The notes beneath the pieces were generated by a model. It had not been told where the DNA came from, made no database searches, and was given only the letters and a program-made list of their open reading frames with translations. A program made the position numbers and the translations under genes. 16,832 bases of DNA, taken from positions 1 to 16,832 of the forward strand of contig JABWAN010000015.1 in assembly GCA_013361015.1 (NCBI GenBank). Direction: 5' to 3'. How positions within the stretch are numbered: the first letter of the stretch is position 1; each line of letters opens with the position of its first letter. Below are positions 1-7,700 of this stretch, one piece after another. Source of the DNA: Candidatus Zhuqueibacterota bacterium. Its GTDB lineage: Bacteria; Zhuqueibacterota; Zhuqueibacteria; Zhuqueibacterales; Zhuqueibacteraceae.

Positions 1-8
1 GCTGAGCG

Positions 9-1739
9 GTGGCGGTTTTGGAGAAGGCTATCACGCTTCTCCCCGCGGACCAAGCGAGGAGCCGCGCGAATACGTGGATCACACTGGGCATGGCTTATCT
101 CAAGCAACACGTTTTTGCCAAAGCCCGTTCGGCTTTTTTGCAGGCGGAGAGAATTGCCACGGGCGGCAATATAAGAATAATCCAAGTGGAATCTCGTCTC
201 GGACAAGGCCGGGTTGCACTGGCGGAAGGCCTGGCATTGCAAGCGCAAGCGTATTTTGTTTCTTCTTTGGACATGGCCAGACGCATACACGAAGAGAGCT
301 TGGCCGCAGAAGCACTCTACGGCATTTCGGAAGCACAAAGGCAGACGGGGAATGTCGAAGAAGCTTTAGCCACGCTTAATCGTGCATTATTGCTCGGCGA
401 GACTTTGCGTACTTCGCTGCACGACGATTCTTCACGTGTGAGCTATTTCTCGGTGCGACAAGATTGGTTTGATACCGCGATGCTCTCTGCGTTGCAGCTC
501 GGCGATACCAGCGGCGCGTTCCATTACGCGGAGCGGGCGCGCGCGCAAGCTATGCGTGACGCACTCGTGGCCGGGGCGCTTGCCCGTGACACCTCGGCGC
601 TTGCGCCGGCCAGTTGGTTGACGATTCCTCCGACGGGGGATTTGCAGCGCCGCATTCCGGAAAACGTGCAAGTGTTGGAATACCGTGTCACGGCAGATAC
701 GCTCCTGCTTTGGTTATTGGAAAGCGACAAGGTGCGCATGCGGCGCATCGCGATCACGGCCGCAGCGCTCGAAGATACGGTGCAGCAATTTCTCCAAAGT
801 GTGGGCGCGACTGCTTACGATGACTTTCGCCGCCGCTGCAAGGACAATCTCGCACTGGTCTACTTTCAGAACCAACGCCTGGGCAAAATTCTTTTTCGAA
901 TTTTACTGGAGCCGATTGCGCGTGAGCTTGTGAAGGAAAAACACTTGTACATTATTCCGGATGCGGGGTTGCACCTTATACCGTGGGGCGCGCTGGTGGA
1001 TGCCGAAGACAAATTTTTCGGCGCCTCGCACGCTTGGGCCAAAGCTCCGAGCCTCACAATTCTGGCAAGCGAAAGTACTTCGCACGCACACCCTCCCATC
1101 AACGCTGCCTCGCAGTTGTTGATGGTCGCCGGTGAGTGGGCCAGCACGACGAAGCAAAAGCATTCACTGCAAGGAATGTTCAAGAACTTCGCCCTGCTGC
1201 ACGAAGCTCGTGCAAGCTTTGAGAACGTGCAACAAGCGCTCGCCGCAGGCGCAGACATTGGGTACTTTTCGGTGCGCGCCGTGGCCGACATGCATCAACC
1301 TTGGAATTCCTATATGGAACTGGCCGGTGAGCAGGCAGAGTCGCGCTGGCAGCCGCGCAAAGCCTACGTACGAGAATTGTCTGCGTGGGATTTTTCGAAG
1401 ATTCACTTGCTCATCCTCAACGCATGTGAAACGGCGAGCGGCAAAATCGAGCGCGGAGAGGGTGGAATGAGCATGGCGAGATTTTTCACGCGTGCGCTTG
1501 TGCCTCATGTGGTGGCGAGCTTGTGGCAGAATGACGATCACATCTCCGCGCAAATTGTGAACGAGTTCATGCGTGGCCTCCAACAAGAGCAAGATATGAT
1601 TTATGGTTTGCGGCAAGCCACACGCAGATGCATTGAAGAGTTGCAACGCGATTATCACTATCCCCTGCCTTATTTCTGGGCAGTGTTTGCATTGCATGAA
1701 GTAGATTTTTCCAATTCCACACACCCTAAATTCAACTAA
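9..1739 (+). CDS. TPR-CHAT domain protein, 5' end truncated or interrupted
   Basis: The protein has about three TPR-like helical hairpins (residues ~20-53, 57-95 and 97-131), a helical linker, and a C-terminal CHAT (caspase HetF-associated with TPRs) domain (~285-568). CHAT landmarks are IIPDAGLHLIPWGAL (315-329), the Cys motif NACETASGK (471-479, Cys473), GEGGMSMARFF and VASLWQNDD (503-510). CHAT domains are caspase-like Cys proteases using a His-Cys dyad. Here the segment that normally reads HFATHG reads YFSVRA (419-424), so the catalytic His is replaced by Arg423, and activity is doubtful. The ORF opens with GTG at 9, just after an in-frame TGA at 3-5. Residue 2 onward already reads like the second helix of a TPR, so more repeats probably lie upstream in another frame or beyond the edge. 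The next gene starts 17 bp after the stop and is probably cotranscribed. Role unknown; a scaffold or regulated protease are both possible. Confidence 0.85.
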   Translation: MAVLEKAITLLPADQARSRANTWITLGMAYLKQHVFAKARSAFLQAERIATGGNIRIIQVESRLGQGRVALAEGLALQAQAYFVSSLDMARRIHEESLAAEALYGISEAQRQTGNVEEALATLNRALLLGETLRTSLHDDSSRVSYFSVRQDWFDTAMLSALQLGDTSGAFHYAERARAQAMRDALVAGALARDTSALAPASWLTIPPTGDLQRRIPENVQVLEYRVTADTLLLWLLESDKVRMRRIAITAAALEDTVQQFLQSVGATAYDDFRRRCKDNLALVYFQNQRLGKILFRILLEPIARELVKEKHLYIIPDAGLHLIPWGALVDAEDKFFGASHAWAKAPSLTILASESTSHAHPPINAASQLLMVAGEWASTTKQKHSLQGMFKNFALLHEARASFENVQQALAAGADIGYFSVRAVADMHQPWNSYMELAGEQAESRWQPRKAYVRELSAWDFSKIHLLILNACETASGKIERGEGGMSMARFFTRALVPHVVASLWQNDDHISAQIVNEFMRGLQQEQDMIYGLRQATRRCIEELQRDYHYPLPYFWAVFALHEVDFSNSTHPKFN

Positions 1740-1746
1740 ACTCTTT

Positions 1747-1751
1747 GGAGG
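1747..1751 (+). promoter_or_regulatory. Ribosome binding site GGAGG
   Basis: GGAGG lies 5 nt before the ATG at 1757. It fixes that ATG as the start and rules out the in-frame TTG at 1745, which would sit on top of the site. It is one of the few good Shine-Dalgarno sequences in the window. Confidence 0.75.
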
Positions 1752-1756
1752 GTAAA

Positions 1757-2119
1757 ATGTCACACGTCTCCGGACACGTCGATCCCCCACTGCCATCACA
1801 TGTGAAGGGGCACGTTGATCCACCGCCGCCTGTAGATGCGCAACAAGAAGTGTTTTTCCCGCAAGCTCCGCTGCAGATTTATCCGATTGATCTGGGGCTG
1901 GCCTTCGGCCTCACGTCCGCGGTGTTCACGGCGATTGCAATTCTGCTCGCGAAGTTTTCGAATGGCAGCATCACCCTTTTTGAACAAATACTGCCGGGCT
2001 TCTCGCTGGCTTCGCTTGCAGGAATCGTCATTGGCTTGTTTTGGAGCCTGGCAGGCGGATTCGTCCTCGGTGTGTTGACCGGCGTGTTTTACAACCTGCG
2101 TCTGCGCCGGTATGTTTAG
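1757..2119 (+). CDS. Small two-TM membrane protein, holin-like/DUF5676-like
   Basis: This is a 120-residue protein. Residues 2-25 are a tail made of two 12-residue repeats, SHVSGHVDPPLP and SHVKGHVDPPPP. After a hydrophilic stretch come two hydrophobic helices, about 44-66 (LGLAFGLTSAVFTAIAILLA) and 84-113 (ASLAGIVIGLFWSLAGGFVL onward), then a short basic end, RLRRYV. The pattern 'GLAFGL...GxxIGLxWxxxxGFxxGxxxxxxYN' resembles small membrane proteins often labelled bacteriophage holin or DUF5676, though I cannot run a search. It follows the TPR-CHAT gene by 17 bp with its own GGAGG, so the two likely form one transcript and perhaps one functional unit. The His-rich tail could bind metal or be a protein-binding or cleavage target for the CHAT partner; both ideas are inference. 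Nothing about it looks phage-derived by context. Confidence 0.75.
   Translation: MSHVSGHVDPPLPSHVKGHVDPPPPVDAQQEVFFPQAPLQIYPIDLGLAFGLTSAVFTAIAILLAKFSNGSITLFEQILPGFSLASLAGIVIGLFWSLAGGFVLGVLTGVFYNLRLRRYV
1760..1831 (+). repeat. Two tandem 36-bp units coding a 12-residue repeat
   Basis: Units 1760-1795 and 1796-1831 encode SHVSGHVDPPLP and SHVKGHVDPPPP, which match at 10 of 12 residues. The units are equal in length and directly adjacent, as expected for an in-frame tandem duplication. Several differences are at third codon positions, so the duplication is not recent and the peptide seems to be held by selection. Confidence 0.8.
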
Positions 2120-2122
2120 CCC

Positions 2123-2182
2123 ATTGGAGTGATGGAGTGTTGCTGTTCCAATACTCCACGACGCTCAGTCCATCGTTCCAAT
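2123..2182. repeat. Dispersed palindromic repeat with 8-bp period (copy A)
   Basis: The left part is two TGGAGTNN units (2125-2140). The right part carries TACTCCACGAC and CAGTCCATCGTTCCAAT. The outer arms 2123-2135 and 2170-2182 are inverted repeats matching at 11 of 13 positions. The same TGGAGTNN/ACTCCANN design recurs at 4625-4697, so this is a repeat family rather than a unique terminator. Confidence 0.65.
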
Positions 2183-2219
2183 TCGCGAATGCCTCGACCA
2201 CCCCATACCTCATAGCAGC

Positions 2220-2272
2220 GCGCAAAGGCGCAGAGCCGTCGAGATCATATTAATCTCGGCGCGACTTTGCGC
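2220..2272. terminator. GC-rich hairpin downstream of the CHAT operon
   Basis: Outer arms GCGCAAAG (2220-2227) and CTTTGCGC (2265-2272) are perfect inverses. An inner hairpin CGAGAT (2240-2245) / ATCTCG (2253-2258) has a 7-nt loop. It lies 100 bp after the membrane-protein stop and is followed by TTTTGCGTTTTAG, so it may act as a terminator. It could equally be another dispersed repeat. Confidence 0.45.
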
Positions 2273-2325
2273 TTTTGCGTTTTAGTATCTAAAAAGTTGA
2301 ATCAGTGCAAAAAAGCAAAGATTTT

Positions 2326-2386
2326 CGGGACACAAAAAGGAAAGCACGCAAACACATTTTTTGTGTGCTTTCCTTTTTGTGTCCTG
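2326..2386. terminator. Long near-perfect hairpin, probable bidirectional terminator
   Basis: Arms 2328-2352 and 2360-2384 pair over 25 bp with a single G-T wobble around a 7-nt loop; the outer 20 bp are perfect. The arms hold AAAAAGG on the left and CCTTTTT on the right. Placed between two convergent genes, it would terminate transcription from either side. The stem is longer than usual for an intrinsic terminator, so a repeat-element origin is also possible. Confidence 0.55.
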
Positions 2387-2491
2387 TTTAGTTGCGGCTT
2401 GTCCGCGTTGGGTCCCACCCAATGTTTTGGCGCCACCCTCAAAACGTGATATTGCCCTTCCGAGGAGCGTAACAAAAAGGCCGGGATAATT

Positions 2492-3409
2492 TCAATTCCC
2501 ATCCATAGGCAGGGAGCGCGATTGGAGGTAGGCTTCATAAAACCGCTTGGCCTTCTCGCGATTGAGATTGGCGTAGCAGTAGATGCAGCCGTGCGGGCAG
2601 CTATCGTAGTAGCCAAGGTCGCGGCTTTCGTAGCAGCCGCAATCTTCGCGGGTCGGCGCCGCGCGCAAGCGGCGATAGCGTGCCGGCGCAATGGCGCGGA
2701 TCGTTTCGATATCGACGCAGTGCGCTTTGGCAACTTCGGGCACGGCGCAGAGCGTATCTTGGCAGCAGGAATACAGTGTGTACCCGTAGCTGCGCGCGAG
2801 GGCCTGCAAGTCGCGCACGAGTTGCAAACGCTCGGGCAATTGCGGATCCCGAAACTGCACACCGTGCTCGCTTGCGGCCAGCGCGAAATTGCGCCGCACT
2901 TTCTGATACCAATCCACAAAAGAAAAATAGCAGCGCGTAGTGTAGCCGCGCAAGCGTTCGGCCAGCTCTCCGAATTTTTGCACGTGATAAGCCGGCGGCG
3001 TCAGTTCTGAAAGCACGATGGGATCATAGCGCCAGAACACTTGGTGGGGATAACGTTCGGCGAGACGTTGAAACGCGGCAACTGCAAAGTCCAATGGTGG
3101 ATTGTTCGTCTCGAGCGTTTTGGGCATGCCATTGATAGTGAAATGAAAATAGAACGCGCGCTCATATAACACCGCGAGGCGGTCGAGATGTCGTTCGAGC
3201 GGATGCGGATTGCGCGTCCAAAACACGAGAAAGAGCACATGCTCCGGTCGCAGAGAAAGCCGCACGGGCTTGAAGCTCATGGGGTTGGGATACACGACTT
3301 CGCCCTTTTCCACTTGCTGCATGAACCACTCCGCATAGTATGCGGGAATATCGGTTCGGCGGGAGACGGAAATGATGCGTGCCGGCAGTGGAGTTTGCAG
3401 GTTCGACAT
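2492..3409 (-). CDS. DUF1848 family protein with a C-terminal CX3CX2C cluster
   Basis: The 305-residue protein matches DUF1848 in length and motifs: an N-terminal IISVSRRTDIPAYY (12-25), PNPMSFKPVRLSL (41-53), FWTRNPHP (63-70) and FWRYDPIVLSE (125-135). Near the C terminus are Cys257 and Cys259 (DCGCYES), then CPHGCIYCYAN with Cys271, Cys275 and Cys278 spaced CX3CX2C. That spacing is the radical-SAM [4Fe-4S] signature, but it sits at the end of the protein instead of the start, which is a known oddity of this family. Reaction and substrate are unknown. It probably binds an iron-sulphur cluster and acts in the cytoplasm. The ATG at 3407-3409 has no clear Shine-Dalgarno. The 278 bp upstream (3410-3687) hold no promoter I would defend. 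No partner gene is obvious. Confidence 0.85.
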   Translation of the reverse strand: MSNLQTPLPARIISVSRRTDIPAYYAEWFMQQVEKGEVVYPNPMSFKPVRLSLRPEHVLFLVFWTRNPHPLERHLDRLAVLYERAFYFHFTINGMPKTLETNNPPLDFAVAAFQRLAERYPHQVFWRYDPIVLSELTPPAYHVQKFGELAERLRGYTTRCYFSFVDWYQKVRRNFALAASEHGVQFRDPQLPERLQLVRDLQALARSYGYTLYSCCQDTLCAVPEVAKAHCVDIETIRAIAPARYRRLRAAPTREDCGCYESRDLGYYDSCPHGCIYCYANLNREKAKRFYEAYLQSRSLPMDGN

Positions 3410-3687
3410 AATCTGACCGCGTGTTTCAGAGTGGACGCGTCACTTACAAAATCGCGAAAAGAGATTTTTTTGTGTGATTTTCCGCAAATGCGATGCAGGG
3501 ATAACTTACAGTGAAATGGCGGCTTATTTGGCAACGGGGAGCGCATATGGAAATGGCATACGATTTGGATTTCATGCGGGCACGAAAGCATAAAATCACC
3601 AAGCGGCATGGACGCCGCTGCCGCCACAGAGGGTAGCACATCTTCGCCACGGATGGTCACGCAAATCCCAACACCCTAGGTACAACC

Positions 3688-3951
3688 GTGGTTAAAACTG
3701 CATTGAACGAACAACTGCGCGAAACGCTCGAACAAGTTGCTGCCCTGTGCCCGTTACGGGCCTCCTTCATCAACGAGTCTCCGACCGTGGAAGGCGCGGA
3801 TGCTCACGATCGTGGGCCTTGCCCCATGGAAGCCTTTGAGATCGCAGCCGATGCCAATGGCATGGGTTATTCCTTCGCGTGCCGTCATTCCCACTCCGGC
3901 ATTTGCGCCGGCTATGTGGCCGCACAAGAAGCCGTAGCGAACAACCGCTAA
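3688..3951 (+). CDS. Small Cys/His-containing protein, unrecognised
   Basis: This 87-residue ORF starts with GTG at 3688 and ends six bases before the convergent coaE stop. Codon choice resembles the neighbouring real genes, and no other frame here is plausible. It has four Cys (21, 45, 65, 73) and a suggestive C-terminal motif CRHSHSGIC (65-73), preceded by CP at 21-22 and 45-46. The first 20 residues look helical and the middle is rich in Asp and Glu. Four Cys plus His67 and His69 could form a zinc or iron site. No signal peptide or membrane helix is present, so it is probably cytoplasmic. There is no clear Shine-Dalgarno before the GTG, which is the main reason for doubt. I recognise no family. 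Confidence 0.6.
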   Translation: MVKTALNEQLRETLEQVAALCPLRASFINESPTVEGADAHDRGPCPMEAFEIAADANGMGYSFACRHSHSGICAGYVAAQEAVANNR

Positions 3952-3957
3952 CACGCG

Positions 3958-4575
3958 CTATTGGGCGGTTGCACTTTCCGCACGCTCATAAAGCCACGTG
4001 ACGAGCTTGCTGACTTCCCGGCTGAGCTGCTCCAAATCGCCTTCGTTGTGGATGACGTAATCCGCAAGCTTGACTTTTTCTTCCAGCGGAAGCTGATTGG
4101 CCATGCGGTCCCGCACATTGGCCTCATCCACGCCGTCTCTTTGTTGCACGCGCTGCACGCGCAGTTCCATGGGCGCATAGACCACGACCATGACGTCCAT
4201 GGCCTCATTCCATTTGATTTCATAGTGCAGCGCGGCTTCCACCACGACGATTCTCTCGCCGCGCGCCTGGCGTTGTTCCAACTCTCGCTCCACCGCGCGA
4301 ATTACGCGGGGATGAATAATGCCATTAAGCTTTTCCAGTTTCTTGCGATCGCGAAAAACAATTTGCGCCAGTGCTTTGCGCCGCAGGCGGCCGTCGGCAT
4401 CGTACATGTCCTCGCCGAACTCTTCTTTGATCGCCTTGATAATGCCGACATTGCTATCTGAAAGCTCGCGCGACAGTGTATCCGCGTCGATCACGGTGAT
4501 GCCGGCGTTGGCCAGCATGCGCCGCACTTCCGATTTGCCCCCGCCAATGCCTCCGGTCAATCCCACGACAAGCAT
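3958..4575 (-). CDS. coaE: Dephospho-CoA kinase
   Basis: Catalyses the last step of coenzyme A synthesis, ATP-dependent phosphorylation of the ribose 3'-OH of dephospho-CoA, in the cytoplasm. From the ATG at 4575 the protein has 205 residues, normal for CoaE. It shows the P-loop GGIGGGKS (8-15), the VIDADTLSREL motif (28-38) with the conserved Asp pair, GIIHPRV, and the LID-like VQQRDGVDE segment. The reading frame stays open upstream to 4665. However, those extra 30 residues run into the dispersed repeat at 4625-4697, and the protein fold begins at MLVVGLTGG, so the later start is preferred; a purine-rich GAAAGAGAG precedes it. It lies 136 bp downstream of the subtilase on the same strand and may be read from that transcript, with no functional link implied. 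Confidence 0.93.
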   Translation of the reverse strand: MLVVGLTGGIGGGKSEVRRMLANAGITVIDADTLSRELSDSNVGIIKAIKEEFGEDMYDADGRLRRKALAQIVFRDRKKLEKLNGIIHPRVIRAVERELEQRQARGERIVVVEAALHYEIKWNEAMDVMVVVYAPMELRVQRVQQRDGVDEANVRDRMANQLPLEEKVKLADYVIHNEGDLEQLSREVSKLVTWLYERAESATAQ

Positions 4576-4624
4576 GTGCGCACTCTCTTTCTTCTGAACG
4601 AGTTCAGAGTTAAACATATTTGGC

Positions 4625-4697
4625 GTGTTGGAGTATTGAAGTATGGAGTTCCACTGCTCCAACACTCCACGACTCCATTACTCCACTGATCCATATC
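4625..4697. repeat. Dispersed palindromic repeat with 8-bp period (copy B)
   Basis: The right half has three ACTCCANN units in exact 8-bp register (4664, 4672, 4680). The left half has TGGAGTAT-like units. Arms GTGTTGGA (4625-4632) and TCCAACAC (4658-4665) are perfect inverses that extend a few more pairs inward. It lies between the subtilase stop and coaE and belongs to the same family as 2123-2182. Confidence 0.65.
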
Positions 4698-4711
4698 ACT
4701 CCGACTTGCTT

Positions 4712-7700
4712 TCACCGCACAATCACGAATTTCGTCCACGCCGTTTCCTGCCCCGCAGTGATATAGCACAGGTACACGCCCGAGGGTAGCAATTCGCCGT
4801 TGGCATTGCGCGTGTCCCAATGGTAGCCGCCATCGCCGTCCTTTTCTTGCAGCGTAGTCAATACACGGCCTTGTTCATCCAATATGGCAATTGTTGCGCT
4901 CTCGGTCAAGCCCGCAATTGTAAGCTGTGCATGGCGCGAGGCTAGGAAGGGATTGGGGTAAATCAAAACATGGTTGAGCTCGTTGCGGGCCGGTGCAAAA
5001 CCGAGAGCATCGCCTTCGCCGGGAAAGAGCGCGAGGCCGCTGCGGCTGCGCACGCCGGTTGCGGTGATTACAAAACGGCGGCCGAGCGGCGCGATCAACC
5101 CGTTGCGCAGCGCCAAGCGCACGCTCGCAGGTTCAGTCGCAACCACTTCCGCACTCACAAAGCCGAGCGCCTCGGCGAAGCGCGGTTCAACCGTGAGCGC
5201 ATAGTTTTGCACCGCGCGGGCCGAAGTCTCTTCGACCGGAAGATTGAATTGCAGCACTACAGCTTGCGGCGATTCCAGCTTTGCGGAGGCGAGATAGAAA
5301 CGCGGAGGCTCCGCCCTCACTTCGAAATCAGCCGCAGCGGCCGTGGTATCAAGTGCCACGCCGTTCGCATCGAATGCGTTTGCCACTTTGATCGTGTATT
5401 TACCGGGCGGAAACGGATGCCGCGGAAACGCGAGAATGACTTCGCTGTTGGAGCGACTGAGCGCCACACTTTCGGGTCGTTTGGGCGCAGCGATGTCTTC
5501 TTCACTATGCAATGCAAAGTGGTCAAGGCCTCGAATGGCCTCGTTCATAGGCTCATTAAAAGTGACAGCAACATGATAGGGCGGGAAGAAATGCGCATTG
5601 AGCACGCGTGGTGCGGCTGAAGCACGCACGCGGACTTCTCTGGTAAGCGGGCCGATTGGGGTCGCGTTTTGTGAATCGATGGTCGCCACCGCGTAGCGAT
5701 ACACTTGCTCGGTGACCAGCGCTTGGTCAACAAATTCCGTGCTCGCCGTCGTTGCCAGCAGACTTCCGGCAGAATCAGCGGTGGCGCGATAGATGGCATA
5801 ACCTTCTGCGCCTGCCACCGCGCGCCACTGCAATCGCAGCCGGTGTGCATCCAGCAGCGTGGCTTCGAAGCCGAGCGGCGCCGGCGCACCGGTGGCATCA
5901 TTGGGCAAAGCAAACGCACGGATGCGTTCGCCGTCGGAAAAATAAAACGCCGCGGGCCGGCCTTGCTCCAAAGCCGCCACCACCGTGGTATTGCTACGGC
6001 CGGGCTGATAGTGCCACACCACTTGCGCATGCGCGTTTTCATATTTCACGACGTAGCTGTGTGGAAAGAGATTAAGAAAGAGTTCCTCGCGGCCGTCGTG
6101 GTCGAGGTCGCCTGCGCCGAGACCGGCCTCGAAATCTTTGGGTGCTTGCAAGCCGAAGAAACGCTGCTCCCAAATTACTTCGAACTGATTGTCGCCCGAG
6201 GCGCGATACATGCGAAAGAGCCAATGGCGGCTGTCGAATTCGTGTTCGGCGTTGAGAGCCAAATCCGAATGGCAGCCCGCGGCGAAATCTTGTTTTCCAT
6301 CGCCGTCGAAATCGCCGGCGCGTATGAAATCGATGCTATCACTGAGCGGCAGGCTATCGCTCCACGCCGGCACGAGACGATTGTTTCCAGCAGCTTCGTA
6401 GATATAGAGGTCGCCGTCGGAATCGCCGAGCAAAATTTCCTGCCGGCCGTCGCCGTCGAAATCAGCGATTTCCGCGTGCGGCACGCCGGTCAAATTGTCG
6501 CCGCGCGTGAAGTTGCTCAGTTCGGCAATCTTACTGAAAGAATCTCCATCATCTTTCTCCCACACCGAAAATAAATTGTCGTTGCGCCCGATGATTTCCA
6601 TCTGCCCGTCGCGGTCGAGATTGGCAAAGCGCGCAGCCCAAAAGCCATTGGTATCCGCCCACATGAGCCGCGCTGGGAATGTGGCGGCGTTCGCGGCTTC
6701 ATAAACAAAACTCTGCGCGCCGTAGCCTGCAAGAATTTCGAGCCGGCCGTCGCCATCACTGTCGCCGACGTCGCGTGGCAGCAAGATGCGAGCGCTTGCG
6801 AAGCGCTGCGTGAATCCGTCTTCCGTGCGCTCGAAAATCGCCAATGCACCGAGGCTATTTGATTCTCCGTAACGCGAAAGTACCAGCTCGCCGCGGCCAT
6901 TGCGGTCAAAGTCCGTGGCTTGATTCAAGAGATAGCCCGCGGGCGCGGGCGTTGCGAGCGACAGTTCCACCAACGGGAGAGTATTTACCTCGGGTTGATC
7001 AAACCGCAAGCGGTAATAATTTTCATGATTATCCTCACGCGATTCCAAGCCCGATTGATTTGCGGCCACGAGATAGAATTCGATTTCTCCGTGCTGCGTT
7101 GGAGGCAAAAAATTCAACCGATGCTTCGTTGTCAAATAATTGCAAGCGCGAGGCGTGAACGATGCACTCGCGCCGCTTGGCCGCCACCACAGCACGGGTT
7201 GGCACAAATCGTCCGTGGCGAATTCCAGCAGCGCGCAGTGCCGGTCGCCGGCAATCATATATTGCCAACGCACGTCGCGGATTTGCGGCGGCGTGCGATC
7301 AAAAAAGATGCGCACTTTGTCTTCCACCATCGGCCCAGTTTGTTGGTGTACTTGCAAGCGCAATGTATAAACGCCGTCACTCAGATTTTGCAGCGGCCAG
7401 CGGCCGAGCGAGTCGTCCAACACTTGGCGACCGCGCGCGCGGTTGAGGAGATGCCATTGCACGGGATTATTGCCCGCGCCATAGGCCAGCTCATATTCGG
7501 AAACGAAAGCGCCGATCACAGTGCCGCGAATCACGAAGTTGTTCTCATGCGGGGACAAACCGGAGTCCATGAGCGGCGCGTGAATCTCCGCACGCGCGAC
7601 ATGTTCCAATTGCAAAGCCGCAAGCGCATCGATGCGGCCCGCGCCGAAGAAACGATCCCATCCCGGCGAGCCGAGATCGCGCGCGCTGTTGTGCAACGCG

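Larger units (their letters stand above)
2120..2491. other. Gene-free convergent junction rich in hairpins
   Basis: This 372-bp stretch lies between the ends of two convergent genes (2119 on +, 2492 on -). I see no credible coding region. It holds, in order, an 8-bp-periodic dispersed repeat (2123-2182), a GC-rich hairpin (2220-2272), a 25-bp-stem hairpin (2328-2384) and a small perfect hairpin TTGGGT-CCC-ACCCAA (2408-2422). Such stacking suggests bidirectional termination, plus a preferred landing place for short palindromic repeats. Confidence 0.7.

Noticed and set aside
1745..1756. TTG start for the small membrane protein
   Set aside because: It overlaps its own would-be ribosome site; the ATG at 1757 has GGAGG at normal spacing.
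2302..2919. 205-codon minus-strand frame overlapping the DUF1848 gene end
   Set aside because: It overlaps the well-supported DUF1848 frame and runs through the long hairpin; the peptide is low-complexity.
3410..3687. Minus-strand frame in the gap upstream of the DUF1848 gene
   Set aside because: The peptide shows no family features and its frame overlaps the DUF1848 start out of register; I see no clear function in this 278-bp gap.
4576..4665. 30-residue N-terminal extension of CoaE
   Set aside because: It enters the 8-bp-periodic repeat and precedes the normal CoaE start MLVVGLTGG; the resulting length would exceed that of the family.
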